From: Mycolicibacterium confluentis
Lineage (GTDB): Bacteria; Actinomycetota; Actinomycetes; Mycobacteriales; Mycobacteriaceae
Direction of reading: 5' to 3'
Assembly: GCF_010729895.1 (NCBI RefSeq)
Contig: NZ_AP022612.1
Coordinates: 992,001 to 1,056,000 of the forward strand
DNA length: 64,000 nucleotides
The notes beneath the pieces were generated by a model, which did not search any database, was not told the origin of the DNA, and saw only the letters and a list, made by a program, of their open reading frames with translations. Both the position numbers and the translations under genes were made by a program. Positions 1-8,545 of this stretch are shown here, one piece after another; position 1 is the stretch's first letter, and each line of letters begins with the position of its first letter.

Positions 1-996
1 CAGCGGTTGTCCGGCCAGGTGCGCCTCGACGTTGGCCACCACCACCGGCGCCTGTTTGCGGATGGCCGCACCGGTCTTGGAGTTCGGCGTCGATCCGGCG
101 TCGCCCAGGCTGAACACGTTGGGGTACCGGACGTGCTGCAGGGTGTGCTTGTCGATCTCGACGTAACCGTTTGCGTCACCCGTCGAAAGCGGACTGTCCT
201 TGATCCAGTCCGGCGCCGACTGGCGGGGCGCGGTGTGCAGCACGTCGTAGGGCAGCATCGTGGTGGACCCGGCGGTCCCGACGGGCGTCACCGCGACCTT
301 GTGGGCTGCCGCGTCGATCGACGTCACCTCGGCTCCTGCGTGCACCGTGATGCCGTAGTCGGCAGCCACGCTCTCGAGGCTGTCCGCGATGGCCGGAATG
401 CCGAAGAGACGCGGCGTGGGCACCACCAGGTGCACGTCGATGTCCTTCAGCACGCCCTGTGAACGCCAGTGGTCGGCGGCCAGGTAGGCGATCTTCTGCG
501 GTGCGCCGGCGCACTTGATCGGGCCCGACGGCATCGCGAACACCGCGGTCCCCGAACGCACGTTGCGGATGAAATCCCAGGTGCGCGGGGCGAGGTCGAA
601 GCGATAGTTCGACGACACGCCGTCCTTGCCGAGGGCCTCCTGCAGGCCCTCGGTTCGGTTCCAGTCCAGCTGGATGCCCGGACACACCACCAGGGCGTCG
701 TACTCGTAGGTCGCGCCGTCGACACACGTGACGGTGTTGTTGTCGGGATCGACCGTGGCTGCGGCGTTGCGGATCCATGTGGCGCCCTTGGGCATCACGG
801 ATGCCTCGGGGCGCGCACTGGTGGCCGCTTTGGCCCGTCCGCCGCCGACGAGCGTCCACAGCGGTTGGTAGTAGTGCGTGGCGGACGGTTCGATGACGGC
901 GACGTCGGAGTGGCCCCGGCGCAGCAGCCGGGCGGCGACCGAGATGCCGGCCGTTCCGCCGCCGACGACGAGGATCCGATGTTTTCCAGTGGTCAC
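1..996 (-). CDS. Sulfide:quinone oxidoreductase-like flavoprotein (3' end cut by window)
   Basis: FAD/NAD(P)-dependent oxidoreductase of the disulfide-reductase fold, predicted to oxidise sulfide to sulfane sulfur at the membrane and pass electrons to quinone. The N-terminus carries the Rossmann motif VVGGGTAGISVAARL. Further on, the segment GPIKCAGAPQKIAYL matches the Cys-containing IKCAGAPQK signature of type II sulfide:quinone reductases, and VFSLGDAG is the second FAD-binding motif. The GTG start at 996 has an AAGGAGAAG ribosome site just upstream. It lies 21 bases after the MBL-rhodanese gene on the same strand and is presumably co-transcribed with it from the operator region at 2454-2559. 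The C-terminus is missing only because the window begins here. Family assignment is firm; enzymatic specificity is inferred from motif and neighbours. Confidence 0.85.
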   Translation of the reverse strand, partial: MTTGKHRILVVGGGTAGISVAARLLRRGHSDVAVIEPSATHYYQPLWTLVGGGRAKAATSARPEASVMPKGATWIRNAAATVDPDNNTVTCVDGATYEYDALVVCPGIQLDWNRTEGLQEALGKDGVSSNYRFDLAPRTWDFIRNVRSGTAVFAMPSGPIKCAGAPQKIAYLAADHWRSQGVLKDIDVHLVVPTPRLFGIPAIADSLESVAADYGITVHAGAEVTSIDAAAHKVAVTPVGTAGSTTMLPYDVLHTAPRQSAPDWIKDSPLSTGDANGYVEIDKHTLQHVRYPNVFSLGDAGSTPNSKTGAAIRKQAPVVVANVEAHLAGQPL

Positions 997-1017
997 GGTT
1001 CTTCTCCTTGTGCCCGC

Positions 1018-2397
1018 TCAGGCGTTCTGGTGTGAATCCGCCCAGGCGCCATAGCCGCCCAGGATGTCGCTGACATCGGAGAAACCGTTGGACCGCAAGA
1101 GGCTTGCCGCGACCGAGGACCGGTAGCCGCCGGCGCAGTACACAACGGTCGGCCTCGAAGGATCCAGTTCGGCAAGGCGCCCCGGCAGCTGTCCAACCGG
1201 GATCGCAGTCGCGTTCGGGATGGTGCCTGCGGCGACCTCGCCCGGATTGCGCACATCGACGATCTGCAGGTCGGCCAACTCTGCGGCGCGTTGGTCGAAT
1301 GCCTGTGCTGTGAGTCGAGAGGCCATCTGAACGTCGTCGGAGTGGGCCAACATCTCCTCGAACGGCCGGTCTAAGTATCCGATCACGCGGTCGAAACCGA
1401 TGCGGGCCAGTCGATTCCTGCCCTCCAGCTCCTGTCCCGGCTCGGTGAACAGCACGATGTCGACATCCGGCGACAGCACTGATCCGGCGAACTCGGCGTA
1501 CCGGCCCTCGAGACCGATGTTGATCGCCTGGCGCAGATGGCCGGTGGCGAACTCCTCTGGGCTGCGTCCGTCGACCAGGACGGCGCCGTCGGCCAGGGCC
1601 GCCGAGACGTCGTCCCAGCTCATGGCCGGAGGCATCGTGTTCTCGTCCAACAGTTCTCGATCCTTGCGGTTGAGGATCGCGTCGTAGACGAAATAACTCG
1701 GGGCCGGCGGCTGACCCTCGGTGACCAGCTCCATGAAGGTGGCCTTGTCGGGGGCACGCAACGCGTAGTTCGTGGTCTTCTGCTCACCCATGGTCGACCA
1801 CAGGTCCGTCGAGAGGTTCTTGCCGCAGGCTGATCCCGCGCCGTGCGCCGGATACACGCGGGTGGCGTCGGGCAGCGTCATGAGCTTGGTGTGCAGCGAG
1901 TCATAGAGTTTGTCGGCCAACTCCTCGCGGGTGAACCCGATCGATGCCAGCAGATCCGGGCGGCCGACGTCACCGATGAACAGCGCATCACCGGTCAACA
2001 CGCCATAGGGGACCTCGTCGCTGGCGTGCTCGTAGACCACGATGCTCATCGACTCCGGGGTGTGGCCGGGGGTGTGGCGGAATTCCAGCGTCACCTCACC
2101 CAGGGAATAGCGTTCGCCGTCGGCGACACCCATCGACTCGAACTCGGTCTCGGCGACCGAGGAGTAGACGATCTTGGCGCCGGTGGCTTTGGCCAGCTCC
2201 AGATGGCCCGACAGGAAGTCGGCGTGGAAGTGGGTCTCGATCACGAGTTCGATCGCGAACCCGAACTTCTCCGCATCGGCCAGGTACTCGGCCACATCAC
2301 GCTGGGGGTCCACAACCACTGCGCGCCCACTGCTTTCGTCGCCGATCAGATACGACGCATGGGACAGACAGTCCAGGTAGTACTGGACGAACTTCAT
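1018..2397 (-). CDS. MBL-fold persulfide dioxygenase-like protein with two rhodanese domains
   Basis: 459 residues. The N-terminal metallo-beta-lactamase domain (about 1-240) has THFHADF (H56, H58, D60), HTPGHTPESMS and GDALFIGDVGRPDL, the metal-binding set of ETHE1-like persulfide dioxygenases. Two rhodanese domains follow. The first (about 260-360) has VLFTEPGQE where the catalytic Cys loop should be, so it is probably inactive. The second (about 370-459) has VVYCAGGYRSS with Cys near residue 421. It resembles the CstB/BlhP class that couples persulfide oxidation and sulfur transfer. The start at 2397 is chosen because AAAGGACCC lies just upstream; an ATG 15 bases earlier overlaps that site. 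First gene of the leftward arm of a divergent sulfide regulon, followed by the sulfide:quinone reductase. Confidence 0.9.
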   Translation of the reverse strand: MKFVQYYLDCLSHASYLIGDESSGRAVVVDPQRDVAEYLADAEKFGFAIELVIETHFHADFLSGHLELAKATGAKIVYSSVAETEFESMGVADGERYSLGEVTLEFRHTPGHTPESMSIVVYEHASDEVPYGVLTGDALFIGDVGRPDLLASIGFTREELADKLYDSLHTKLMTLPDATRVYPAHGAGSACGKNLSTDLWSTMGEQKTTNYALRAPDKATFMELVTEGQPPAPSYFVYDAILNRKDRELLDENTMPPAMSWDDVSAALADGAVLVDGRSPEEFATGHLRQAINIGLEGRYAEFAGSVLSPDVDIVLFTEPGQELEGRNRLARIGFDRVIGYLDRPFEEMLAHSDDVQMASRLTAQAFDQRAAELADLQIVDVRNPGEVAAGTIPNATAIPVGQLPGRLAELDPSRPTVVYCAGGYRSSVAASLLRSNGFSDVSDILGGYGAWADSHQNA

Positions 2398-2453
2398 GAC
2401 GGGTCCTTTCATTCGCTGCGGTGGGGCAGGCCCCTCTGGGAACCAGACTGCCT

Positions 2454-2469
2454 ATACCCCTATGGGTAT
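2454..2469. promoter_or_regulatory. CstR/CsoR-type operator 1
   Basis: ATACCCCTATGGGTAT, a near-perfect palindrome with C-tract/G-tract arms, the form bound by CsoR-family repressors. It is the copy nearest the leftward MBL-rhodanese gene. Confidence 0.7.
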
Positions 2470-2474
2470 GTCAA

Positions 2475-2490
2475 GTACCCTATGGGGTAT
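2475..2490. promoter_or_regulatory. CstR/CsoR-type operator 2
   Basis: GTACCCTATGGGGTAT, second palindrome, centred 21 bases (two helical turns) from the first, so two repressor tetramers could bind the same DNA face. Confidence 0.7.
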
Positions 2491-2508
2491 ATCTATTCCG
2501 TCTTGCAT

Positions 2509-2524
2509 GTACCCCAGGGGGTAT
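2509..2524. promoter_or_regulatory. CstR/CsoR-type operator 3
   Basis: GTACCCCAGGGGGTAT, the most G/C-symmetrical copy of the repeated palindrome, in the middle of the divergent region. Confidence 0.7.
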
Positions 2525-2543
2525 GTGTATCCTGGAGTTGAAC

Positions 2544-2559
2544 ATACCCCCAGCGGTAT
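2544..2559. promoter_or_regulatory. CstR/CsoR-type operator 4
   Basis: ATACCCCCAGCGGTAT, the copy closest to the rightward rhodanese gene, about 40 bases before its start codon and so able to overlap its promoter. Confidence 0.65.
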
Positions 2560-2597
2560 TTCTTGACGAAACGCATCTGTAAGCGAGGACCACCGAT

Positions 2598-3176
2598 ATG
2601 ACTGCACCATCGACCATCGACTCTCAGCATCTGAGTGACCTGCTGGCCTCGGCGGCGCCGCCGCGAGTGCTCGATGTGCGCACCCCCGGCGAGTTCGAGG
2701 CCACCCACATCGCCGGTGCCTACAACGTCCCGCTTGACCTGCTGCGCGAGCACCGCGACGACATCGTCAAGCATCTCGATGAGGACGTCGTTCTGGTCTG
2801 CCGCTCAGGTCAGCGCGCCGCGCAGGCCGAGGAGGCGTTGCGCGACGCCGGGTTGCCCAACGTCCACATCCTCGACGGCGGCATCGCCGCCTGGGAGGCT
2901 GGAGGCTTCACGGTCAACCGTGGCGCCCAGCGCTGGGACCTCGAGCGGCAGGTTCGCCTGGTCGCCGGCTCGATCGTGCTGTCCAGCGTCCTGGGCAGTA
3001 TCGCCGTCCCCAAACTCAAGTGGGTGGCCGCCGGGATCGGCGGCGGCCTGACCTTCGCGGCGCTGTCCAACAGCTGCGCGATGGGCATGCTGCTGGCCAA
3101 ACTGCCCTACAACCGCGGCGATGTGTGCGACGCCCAGACCGTGGTGTCTCGACTCCTGGAATCCAACCCCTCATGA
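2598..3176 (+). CDS. Rhodanese domain protein with membrane tail (YgaP-like)
   Basis: 192 residues. An N-terminal rhodanese domain (about 5-110) contains LDVRTPGEFEATHIAGA and the active-site loop VLVCRSGQRA with Cys68, so it should carry a persulfide. The C-terminal 70 residues contain two hydrophobic stretches of the DUF2892 type, suggesting membrane attachment as in YgaP. It is predicted to move sulfane sulfur produced by the divergently encoded sulfide:quinone reductase. It starts the rightward arm of the operator region, and its TGA overlaps the ATG of the TauE-like exporter, so the two are translationally coupled. Confidence 0.9.
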   Translation: MTAPSTIDSQHLSDLLASAAPPRVLDVRTPGEFEATHIAGAYNVPLDLLREHRDDIVKHLDEDVVLVCRSGQRAAQAEEALRDAGLPNVHILDGGIAAWEAGGFTVNRGAQRWDLERQVRLVAGSIVLSSVLGSIAVPKLKWVAAGIGGGLTFAALSNSCAMGMLLAKLPYNRGDVCDAQTVVSRLLESNPS

Positions 3177-4048
3177 CTGCGCTCACCATCGGGCTGGCGG
3201 TGTTCGTCGGCGTCACACTGGGCCTGCTCGGCGGAGGGGGCTCGATCCTGACGGTCCCGCTCCTGGCCTACGTCGCGGGCTTGGACGCCGCACCGGCCAT
3301 CGCGACGTCGCTTCTGGTGGTTGGCGTCACGAGCGCGGTGGGCGCGGTGTCACACGCCCGGGCCGGCCGCGTGCGGTGGCGCACTGGGCTGATCTTCGGG
3401 GCGGCCGGCATGGTCGGCGCCTACGGCGGCGGCCTGCTGTCACAGTTCATTCCGGGCACCGTCCTGCTGATTGCCTTCGCGGTCGTGATGGTGGCCACCG
3501 CCGTCCCCATGCTGCGTGGTCGAAAGGAGGTGGCGGCGGATGTGACGGCGCACCGCCTGCCGGTGGTGAAAGTCATCGCATTGGGTCTGGCGGTCGGCGT
3601 GGTCACCGGGATGATCGGCGCCGGTGGTGGATTCCTGGTGGTGCCCGCACTGGCGCTGCTCGGTGGGCTGCCGATGGCTGCCGCGGTCGGGACGTCACTG
3701 ATCGTCATCGCGATGAACTCCTTCGCCGGTCTGGCGGGGCATCTGTTCAGCGTCGGCATCGACTGGCCCTTGGCGCTCGGCGTGACGGCCGCGGCCGTGG
3801 TGGGCGCCCTCGTCGGCGCGTGGCTGACCGCGAAGGTCGACCCCGGCGTGCTGCGAAAGGCCTTCGGGTGGTTCGTCCTTGCGATGGCGGCGCTCATCCT
3901 GGCGCAGGAGGTCTATCCCGCAGTCGGAATCGCCGCGGCGGGGCTCATCGCGGTGGCCGCGCTCGTGTCTCTCGCCTGCGCGCGTTACGCGCGTTGTCCG
4001 CTGCGACGCGTCTTGTGCCGTTCACCGTATGGCGGTGCTGCCGCGTGA
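3173..4048 (+). CDS. TauE/SafE family sulfite/sulfonate exporter
   Basis: 291-residue membrane protein with about eight hydrophobic segments and the two glycine-rich repeat motifs typical of TauE/SafE: GLLGGGGSILTVPLL near the N-terminus and MIGAGGGFLVVPALAL in the second half. The family exports sulfite, thiosulfate or organosulfonates. Sulfite is the expected product of persulfide dioxygenase, so export of sulfite or thiosulfate is the likely job here. The ATG at 3173 overlaps the stop of the rhodanese gene (ATGA). Confidence 0.9.
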   Translation: MTALTIGLAVFVGVTLGLLGGGGSILTVPLLAYVAGLDAAPAIATSLLVVGVTSAVGAVSHARAGRVRWRTGLIFGAAGMVGAYGGGLLSQFIPGTVLLIAFAVVMVATAVPMLRGRKEVAADVTAHRLPVVKVIALGLAVGVVTGMIGAGGGFLVVPALALLGGLPMAAAVGTSLIVIAMNSFAGLAGHLFSVGIDWPLALGVTAAAVVGALVGAWLTAKVDPGVLRKAFGWFVLAMAALILAQEVYPAVGIAAAGLIAVAALVSLACARYARCPLRRVLCRSPYGGAAA

Positions 4049-4381
<333 letters not shown>

Positions 4382-4398
4382 TACCCGCGGGCTGATGT

Positions 4399-4839
4399 CT
4401 AGGGCTTGAGCCTGATCACCGAGATCGCTCGCGTGGTCTTCTCCTGATAGGCGCGGTACCGGTCGCTGTTGTTCTCGTTGACGATCTCCCATAGGCGCGC
4501 GTAGTCCGGGTCGTCGGGACCGATGATGCTGGCCGTCACCGGGAACCGTCGCGGCCCGACGTTGATCTCCACGTTCGGGTGGGCCTTGATGTTGTGATAC
4601 CAGGCGGGATTTCGGTTGGTACCGCCGTTGGACGCGACGATCAGATAGTCGTTGCCGTCATTGGCGTAGCTCAGGGTGGTGGTGCGCGGTTGGCCGGACT
4701 TGGCTCCCACGGCGTGCAGCATCAGATTCGACGGCGCGCCCGGAATGCGGTGACCGATCCAACCCCTGGTGCGCTGGTACAGCGTGTCGTGCACGCGCAC
4801 GAACGTGACCAGTAAAGACGGCATCGCTGATGAAGGCAT
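4399..4839 (-). CDS. Deazaflavin (F420)-dependent nitroreductase family protein
   Basis: 146 residues of the Ddn/DUF385 split-barrel family: GAPSNLMLHAVGAKSGQPRTTTL and NGGTNRNPAWYHNIKAHPNVEI are the characteristic motifs (the G-x-K/R-S-G-x-x-R-x-T cofactor loop and the NPxWYxNLxAxP block). Mycobacterial members reduce quinones or nitro compounds with F420H2. It is convergent with the repressor gene before it and lies just downstream of the HIT gene on the same strand. No ribosome site clearly separates ATG 4839 from ATG 4824. Synteny suggests an orthologue of Rv1261c. Confidence 0.88.
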   Translation of the reverse strand: MPSSAMPSLLVTFVRVHDTLYQRTRGWIGHRIPGAPSNLMLHAVGAKSGQPRTTTLSYANDGNDYLIVASNGGTNRNPAWYHNIKAHPNVEINVGPRRFPVTASIIGPDDPDYARLWEIVNENNSDRYRAYQEKTTRAISVIRLKP

Positions 4840-4865
4840 GAGCCCAGTGTGCCCGCTCGGCGCCC

Positions 4866-5285
4866 CTATAACCGCGCCAACGCCTCCCGGAGAATGCGCG
4901 CCGTCTCCTCCCGGTCTGGGTCTCGGCGCACCACAAGCCCTTTGGCGAATGACAGCTTGTCGCCGTCGTGGCGCGGCGCCACGTGCAGGTGGATGTGAAA
5001 CACCGTCTGGAACGCGGCCCGGCCGTCGTTGATGACGATGTTATTGCCGTCGGCATGCAGTCCTGAGGCCCGCGCGGCCTGTGCGATGCGCTGCCCCAGG
5101 ATCGTCATCCCCGCGACGGTCTCGGCGGGGGTGTCGGTCAGATCGGTGTGGTGCTGCTTCGGGATCACCAGGGTGTGGCCCCGGACGATGGGGCGGATGT
5201 CGAGGACCGCCAGGTAGTCGTCGTCTTCGTGGATGCGGACTGCCGGAGCCTCGCCGACGACGATGTCGCAGAACACGCAAGTCAT
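4866..5285 (-). CDS. HIT-family nucleotide hydrolase
   Basis: 139 residues with the histidine triad FHIHLHVAPRH (H97, H99, H101 then H105) and the N-terminal CVFCDIV segment seen in HINT-type proteins. It hydrolyses adenosine phosphoramidates or related nucleotide conjugates. The start is set at 5285 because the family begins MTCVFCDIV; 25 more in-frame residues upstream look non-coding. It precedes the deazaflavin-dependent reductase on the same strand and corresponds by position to Rv1262c. Confidence 0.92.
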   Translation of the reverse strand: MTCVFCDIVVGEAPAVRIHEDDDYLAVLDIRPIVRGHTLVIPKQHHTDLTDTPAETVAGMTILGQRIAQAARASGLHADGNNIVINDGRAAFQTVFHIHLHVAPRHDGDKLSFAKGLVVRRDPDREETARILREALARL

Positions 5286-5428
5286 AGCTGCCACGGTAGC
5301 GGGACTCGGCGGCACCAGTGACGCATGCCATATGTGCACTATTTGCAGATTGTGCAACAATTGTGATCAGTACGCGGAAGTGTTCGGCACCGCAGAGGGC
5401 GACGCCTGAAATCCGCGAGGAGAAGTTG

Positions 5429-6298
5429 ATGAGTGATTTGGCCGTTGCGGCTGCAGTCTTGGATCCCTCCCCACGAGTCCGGCGGATTCGGCAGGCATGG
5501 ACGGTGGCCGACGGCACGATGCGTTCCGCGCTCGACATCGCGCGCCCGTACGTCACGGGTCTGGACAATCTGCCGGCTGACGGACGGTTCCTGTTGGTGG
5601 GCAACCACACTGCGACCTCCCTTGCCGAGGTGTTTCTGATTCCGCACTACGTGCGGCGCGCCATCGGCGCCGAGGTGCGCGTGCTTGCCGACCGTGCCTT
5701 CGGGATGCACAAGGGGCCGATGACCGATCTGATCGCGGCCTTCGGCGGAGTGGTCGGTTCGCCCGAGAGTGTCCGGGATTTGATGGACCACGACGAGACC
5801 ATCCTGGTGTTTCCCGGTGGGGGGCAGGAGATCACGAAGTTCAAGGGCGAGGAGTACATCCTGCGCTGGAAGCAGCGCGAGGGCTTCGCCCGCGAGGCCG
5901 TGGCTCGCGACTACCCGATCGTGCCCGTCGGACTCGTCGGCGGCGACGATGTCTACCAGAGCCTGACCACCCGAGACAGTCTGTGGGCCAAGATGACTCA
6001 CGCAGTCCATTCCGTCGTGCCCGGCGGTCCGCCCGACAAGGCGATGCCGCTCGTTCGCGGCGTGGGTCCGACCCTGATTCCTCGCCCGCAGCGGATGTAC
6101 CTGGCGTTCGGCGAACCGATCTCGACCACCAAGCCAGCCGACACCGAGTCCGCCGAGTGGGTGACCTCGGTGCGGAACGAGACCAAGGCCGCGCTGGAGA
6201 AGCTCCTCGACGATCTGCAGGCCATCCGCGCCGACGATCCGTACCGTCAACTGAACCCGCTGGCCTGGCGGCGCGCGGCCCAACCGCAGGAGGGCTGA
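5429..6298 (+). CDS. Phospholipid/glycerol acyltransferase family protein
   Basis: 289 residues of the PlsC-like acyltransferase fold. VGNHTATSLAEVF is at the position of the catalytic NHxxxxD box but lacks the usual Asp at the seventh position. FPGGGQEITKFKGEEY replaces the canonical FPEGTRS and matches the diacylglycerol-acyltransferase-like subgroup. IVPVGLVGGDDVY is the later conserved block. It probably acylates a lipid at the membrane; substrate unknown. ATG 5429 follows GAGGAGAAG. The next gene, a TetR regulator, starts 3 bases after this stop, so the two form one unit. Confidence 0.82.
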   Translation: MSDLAVAAAVLDPSPRVRRIRQAWTVADGTMRSALDIARPYVTGLDNLPADGRFLLVGNHTATSLAEVFLIPHYVRRAIGAEVRVLADRAFGMHKGPMTDLIAAFGGVVGSPESVRDLMDHDETILVFPGGGQEITKFKGEEYILRWKQREGFAREAVARDYPIVPVGLVGGDDVYQSLTTRDSLWAKMTHAVHSVVPGGPPDKAMPLVRGVGPTLIPRPQRMYLAFGEPISTTKPADTESAEWVTSVRNETKAALEKLLDDLQAIRADDPYRQLNPLAWRRAAQPQEG

Positions 6299-6301
6299 AA
6301 C

Positions 6302-6907
6302 GTGATGGCGGCCAAACCCGACCTGCGAGCGCGTCGGCGTAGGCAGACCACCGCCGACCTGCGCGCCGCCGCCATCGATCTGGTGCGGGCCCGGGGGTTT
6401 GACAAGGTCACCGTGGAGGAGATCTGTGCCGCGGCGGGCGTCGCACCGCGAACCTTCTTCAACTACTTTCCCAACAAGGAGTCGGCGATCGCGGCGGGCC
6501 CACCCGAACTGCCCGAGGATGTGGCCGAGGCGTTCGTCGCGGCGGGTGCCGCGCCGTATTCGACCGTCTGCACCGAGCTGATCACCCTGGTGGCCACTCA
6601 CCTGGCCGGTGCGCCCGATCGAGCGCTCGTCGCCGCGATGATCGAGATCGCCGCCAGCACACCCGTCGTGCAGGCCGCGATGCTGGCCGGATTCGAACGC
6701 GGGGGACGCGAGATCGCCGAACTGGTGGCGCGCCGATGTGAGCTGCCCGTGGACGGTGAAATTCCCGTGCTGATGGCGGCTCTGGTGCTGACCACGGTTC
6801 GTGCAGGCATGGCGCGCTGGGCGGCCGCGCAACCGGCCGACGGCGACAGTCCGATGCCGTTTGTGCTGCAGGCCGCCGCCACCATGCGGCACATCTTCGA
6901 GTCCTGA
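6302..6907 (+). CDS. TetR-family transcriptional regulator
   Basis: 201 residues. The N-terminal helix-turn-helix is clear: TTADLRAAAIDLVRARGFD then TVEEICAAAGVAPRTFFNYF, the classic TetR recognition helix. The C-terminal ligand domain is not assignable. GTG 6302 lies seven bases after AGGAGGG; ATG 6305 is the alternative start. It is three bases after the acyltransferase and 34 bases before the amidase, so it may control this small cluster. Confidence 0.92.
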   Translation: MMAAKPDLRARRRRQTTADLRAAAIDLVRARGFDKVTVEEICAAAGVAPRTFFNYFPNKESAIAAGPPELPEDVAEAFVAAGAAPYSTVCTELITLVATHLAGAPDRALVAAMIEIAASTPVVQAAMLAGFERGGREIAELVARRCELPVDGEIPVLMAALVLTTVRAGMARWAAAQPADGDSPMPFVLQAAATMRHIFES

Positions 6908-6941
6908 CCGGTCGCCGGACCGGAGTCGATACGCTGCGGCC

Positions 6942-8339
6942 ATGGACTCCATCGAGTTGGCCTTCGCCGGCGCCGCCGAACAGGCCCGACTGCTGGCCTC
7001 CGGTGCGGTCACCGCGCCCGCGCTCACTGACCTGTATCTGGATCGCATCGCCCGGTTGGACCCAGAACTGCGGTCCTATCGCGTGGTGTTCGCCGAGCAG
7101 GCCCGCAGGGCCGCCGCCGAGGCGCAGGAGCGGTTGGACGCGGGGGAGCGCCTGCCGCTTCTCGGTGTGCCGATCGCCATCAAGGACGACTCCGACGTCG
7201 CAGGTACGCCCACCACCTACGGCAGCACCGCGCACGGGCCTGCACCCACCAAGGACGCTGAGGTGGTGCGCCTGCTCCGCGAGGCCGGCGCGATCATCCT
7301 CGGTAAGACCGCGGTGCCCGAAATGATGATCTGGCCGTTCACCGAAACCATCTCCTACGGTGCCACGCACAACCCATGGGACATCTCCCGCACGCCCGGC
7401 GGCAGCAGCGGCGGCAGCGGCGCCGCGGTGGCCGCGGGCCTGGCCCCCATGGCGCTGGGCTCCGACGGTGCGGGGTCCATCCGGATTCCCGCCTCGTGGT
7501 GCGGGCTGTTCGGTCTCAAACCGCAGCGCGGCCGGGTGCCGCTGGCGCCGCACGACGACGCGTGGAACGGCATGGTGGTCAACGGCCCGCTGACCCACAC
7601 GGTCGAGGACGCCGCACTGTTCCTCGACGTCACGTGCGACAAGCAGATGCCCGGACCCGAGGGCGGATTCGTGCGTGCGGCGTCGCGGCCCCCGAACCGG
7701 CTGCGGATTGCTCTGACCACCAAGCTGCCGCCTGGAGTGACCGGGCGTGTGAGCCCCGGACATCGCGCGGCGGTGCATCAGGCCGGACAGGTGCTGCGCG
7801 AACTCGGCCACGACGTGGTGGAACGCGACATCGACTATCCACCGACTTCGATGTTCACCCAACTGCTGCCGCGCTACATCCGCGGCGTCTACGACGATGT
7901 CCGAGTGCTGCCCCATCAGGAGCGCCTCGACTCGCGAACGCGGGGCGTGGCCCGCATCGGCCGAATGTTCTCCGATGCGCGGATCGCCAAAATCCGTGCC
8001 GCTGAACAGGAGTTCTCCGCTCGGGTGCTGTCCATCTTCGACGACGTCGACGTCGTCATCACGCCGGGAACGGCCACCGGGCCGTCGAAGATCGGCGCGT
8101 ACCGCAGGCTCGGCGCCGTCTCGACGCTGTCGCTGGTGGCCGCCCGGGTGCCGTTCCAGATCGCATTCAACGCCACCGGCCAACCCGCCGCCGTGGTGCC
8201 CTGGGGGCTGGACAGCTCAGGACTGCCATTGTCGATTCAGTTGGTGGGCAGACCCTTTGACGAGGCCACGTTGTTGTCGCTGAGCGCGGAGATCGAGGCG
8301 GATCGGCCATGGGCGCATCGGCGCCCGTCGGTGTCCTAG
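6942..8339 (+). CDS. Amidase-signature family hydrolase (AmiB2-like)
   Basis: 465 residues with the full amidase signature Ser-cisSer-Lys triad: Lys81 in GVPIAIKDDSD, the glycine/serine loop TPGGSSGGSGAA (about 151-162), and nucleophile Ser near 179 in GSDGAGSIRIPA. It hydrolyses amide bonds in the cytoplasm; the substrate cannot be read from sequence. The position between the HIT/TetR genes and the cyclase matches Rv1263 (amiB2). ATG 6942 is preferred because the family N-terminus begins about 30 residues before LYLDRI. A second, clearly different amidase lies at 18588 inside the island. Confidence 0.92.
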   Translation: MDSIELAFAGAAEQARLLASGAVTAPALTDLYLDRIARLDPELRSYRVVFAEQARRAAAEAQERLDAGERLPLLGVPIAIKDDSDVAGTPTTYGSTAHGPAPTKDAEVVRLLREAGAIILGKTAVPEMMIWPFTETISYGATHNPWDISRTPGGSSGGSGAAVAAGLAPMALGSDGAGSIRIPASWCGLFGLKPQRGRVPLAPHDDAWNGMVVNGPLTHTVEDAALFLDVTCDKQMPGPEGGFVRAASRPPNRLRIALTTKLPPGVTGRVSPGHRAAVHQAGQVLRELGHDVVERDIDYPPTSMFTQLLPRYIRGVYDDVRVLPHQERLDSRTRGVARIGRMFSDARIAKIRAAEQEFSARVLSIFDDVDVVITPGTATGPSKIGAYRRLGAVSTLSLVAARVPFQIAFNATGQPAAVVPWGLDSSGLPLSIQLVGRPFDEATLLSLSAEIEADRPWAHRRPSVS

Positions 8340-8403
8340 CGCAACGCATCGCGGTGGCGGCCGCGAGATGACGTACCGCACGTGTCGCGGAACCGCGCGC
8401 CAT

Positions 8404-8440
8404 CGCGCGGTTGTGCGCGGTTGTGCGCGGTTGTGCGCCG
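8404..8440. repeat. Short tandem repeat, 10-bp unit
   Basis: The decamer TTGTGCGCGG is repeated about three times in the 206-base gap between the amidase and the L7/L12-like gene. No gene is visible in this gap. Its role is unknown; it may simply be slippage-prone spacer. Confidence 0.6.
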
Positions 8441-8545
8441 CACCCGTGGCAGATCTCCAGCGTCCCCTGTGCACCATCACGCCCCCGAGATGCCTCTCGT
8501 TGAGGATAAGCCGCATCTCAGCGCCGCAGCCCGCAGAATGTCGAG

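Larger units (their letters stand above)
2413..2597. promoter_or_regulatory. Divergent control region of the sulfide regulon
   Basis: This 185-base stretch separates the leftward MBL-rhodanese/SQR genes from the rightward rhodanese-TauE-repressor genes. It is far more AT-rich than its flanks and is packed with four 16-bp palindromes of the form [AG]TACCC-N4-GGGTAT or close variants. Their centres are about 21, 34 and 35 bases apart. The pattern fits repression of both divergent promoters by the CsoR/CstR-type protein encoded at 4112. Confidence 0.8.

Noticed and set aside
176..859. Long minus-strand frame over the sulfide:quinone reductase
   Set aside because: Arg/Pro/Gly-rich shadow of the real gene in another frame; it has no recognisable motif, while the accepted frame shows FAD motifs.
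2454..2559. CRISPR-like array reading of the repeated 16-mers
   Set aside because: Units are palindromic, unevenly spaced and located in a divergent promoter; there are no spacers of constant length and no cas genes.
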